Source: Myxococcota bacterium (GTDB taxonomy: Bacteria; Myxococcota; Polyangia; GCA-2747355; JAKLHH01). Taken from it: a stretch of 15,481 bases of DNA. Under the pieces are notes generated by a model. The model was not told where the DNA came from and did not search any database. It saw only the letters and a list, made by a program, of their open reading frames with translations. Below are positions 14,446 through 15,481 of the stretch, in pieces (the stretch's first letter is position 1; each line of letters begins with the position of its first letter). The translations under genes were made by a program, and so were the position numbers. The stretch spans positions 1 to 15,481 of the forward strand of contig JAKLHH010000048.1 of NCBI GenBank assembly GCA_022710245.1, in the 5' to 3' direction.

Positions 14446-15481
14446 ATGATGAGACCCGGAGCGGCGCTGCACAGGCTGGGCGTTGGCGCGGCGCTGCCGC
14501 GAGCTGGAGCTGGAGCGTCGGCGCGCAGGGCGGGCGTCCGACGACGATGGCTGCTCGTCCCCTGGCTCGGCGTGCTCCTCGTCGGCGCGCCCGCGTGGGC
14601 CGAGGACTCCCTCGAGGTGCGCTGGAAGCTTGCCTCGACGGGCGTCTGGCCCCCGGCGGTCGCGAGCGACCGGCTGGTGGTCAAGACCGGCGACACGCTG
14701 ACCGCCTACGCGCTCGCCAGCGGGCGGCCGCTCTGGACGCAGCGCCTCCCCGGACTGCGCCTCGGCGAGGGCACGCTCGCGGTGGGCGAGCGCTTCGTCT
14801 ACGTGCTGAGCAGCGACGCGCTCCACCTGCTGCAGCTCGCGACCGGCCAGCCGGCGGGCAAGCGGCCGGTCGCCGACGGGATCGGCGTGCTGGCCTCGGG
14901 CGGCTCGGTCTACCTGAGCACCGCCCGCGGCCTGCAGCGCCTGGACGAGCGCGCGGAGAAGGTGCTGCAGGAGGCGCGCGGGCTCGGCGGCGAGCTGCGC
15001 GCCGTCGATGGCGACCACGTGGCGGTCTACCGGCAGGTGCGCGAGGCGGACCCCAAGATCAGCCCCAAGCGCCTCACGGTCGTCAACCTGAGCACCGGCA
15101 AGGCCGCCTTCGAGTTCAAGCTCCTGCCCACTGGCGCGCACCGGGTGGCGCGCATGCAGGACGGCAAGCTCGTCTTCATCGACTACAGCGTGCGCCGCGG
15201 CGAGGCCAACCCGCGCAAGCTCTACTACACCGAGGCCGACCACGTGAGCGGCAAGAAGCTCCGCGACGTGGCGCTCTCCAGCCGCTACACCAGCGCGACG
15301 AGCGACAGCTTCTGGATCGCGCTCGGCCCCGCCGGTCAGCTCTTCCTCGGCAACCACGGGGCCGCCGGTCAGCCCTCGAGCCTCGCCGCGCTCACCGTCG
15401 ACGGCACCAGGACCCTCTGGACGCGCACCGGAGAGGTGACCGGGATGGGGCTGCTCCTGCACGACGGGCGCCTGTGGACCG
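14446..15481 (+). CDS. Exported PQQ-like beta-propeller protein (3' end outside window)
   Basis: The frame runs open from ATG 14446 to the window end, 345 codons. GTGGAGG at 14435-14441 precedes two adjacent ATG codons (14446 and 14449). The N-terminus has a long basic region with VRRRW (31-35), a hydrophobic core and the cleavage site AWA-ED at 52/53; the run of arginines hints at, but does not prove, Tat export. After that come repeats of the PQQ-propeller kind: LVVKTGDTLTAYALASGRPLW, FVYVLSSDALHLLQLATGQP, and TVVNLSTGKAAFEF, each with the small-residue/Gly-x-x-x-W pattern of a blade. At least three to four blades are visible. Such proteins are often scaffolds of the outer-membrane BamB type or enzymes binding PQQ; which one cannot be told here. 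Confidence 0.88.
   Translation, partial: MMRPGAALHRLGVGAALPRAGAGASARRAGVRRRWLLVPWLGVLLVGAPAWAEDSLEVRWKLASTGVWPPAVASDRLVVKTGDTLTAYALASGRPLWTQRLPGLRLGEGTLAVGERFVYVLSSDALHLLQLATGQPAGKRPVADGIGVLASGGSVYLSTARGLQRLDERAEKVLQEARGLGGELRAVDGDHVAVYRQVREADPKISPKRLTVVNLSTGKAAFEFKLLPTGAHRVARMQDGKLVFIDYSVRRGEANPRKLYYTEADHVSGKKLRDVALSSRYTSATSDSFWIALGPAGQLFLGNHGAAGQPSSLAALTVDGTRTLWTRTGEVTGMGLLLHDGRLWT

Overview
The window is very GC-rich, with strong G/C bias at third codon positions, densely packed genes and several lipoproteins. A mglB-mglA pair encodes proteins of 159 and 195 residues, the lengths known for Myxococcus xanthus, with the same motif positions. Together these suggest a bacterium of the Myxococcota (former Deltaproteobacteria) or a close relative. 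This is an inference from gene content; no phylogeny was run.

Layout. 1-225 is the 3' end of an unrecognised gene. 349-511 is a complete minus-strand tRNA-Arg(ACG) unit: promoter, tRNA and Rho-independent terminator. 575-3757 (minus) encodes a large membrane-anchored protein with a divergent phosphodiester-glycosidase (NAGPA/DUF2233-like) core and a Lys/Arg-rich tail. 3981-4622 encodes an orphan secreted protein. 4664-8272 is a conserved housekeeping block: promoter, tRNA-Ser(CGA), tRNA-Ser(GGA), the 4.5S/SRP RNA gene, then dnaX-ybaB-recR. 8313-8567 (minus) is a small Cys-rich lipoprotein, divergent from a large HEAT-repeat lipoprotein (8736-11345), with a credible promoter for each. 11363-12776 is an mglB-mglA-(PqqD-like) operon for a polarity GTPase switch. 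12777-13191 holds no gene but carries two direct copies of a palindromic repeat. 13192-14212 (minus) is a small OB-fold-like plus TPR gene pair. 14446 to the end is the 5' part of an exported beta-propeller (PQQ-like) protein.

How the parts work together. DnaX loads the replication clamp, YbaB is a nucleoid-associated protein and RecR acts in RecFOR gap repair, so this is a replication/repair cluster beside translation and secretion RNA genes. MglA is a Ras-like GTPase that marks the leading pole, and MglB regulates its nucleotide state. The third gene, three bases after mglA, encodes a small PqqD/RRE-type winged-helix fold, which would be an unusual partner for that switch.

The most notable structural observation is that the palindromic repeat in the 12.8-13.0 kb gap also occurs, inverted and with the same 7-bp stem, inside the predicted first 30 codons of dnaX. 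Either a repeat has been taken into the coding sequence or dnaX really starts downstream and the repeat is in its leader. I found no CRISPR array, transposase or prophage gene.
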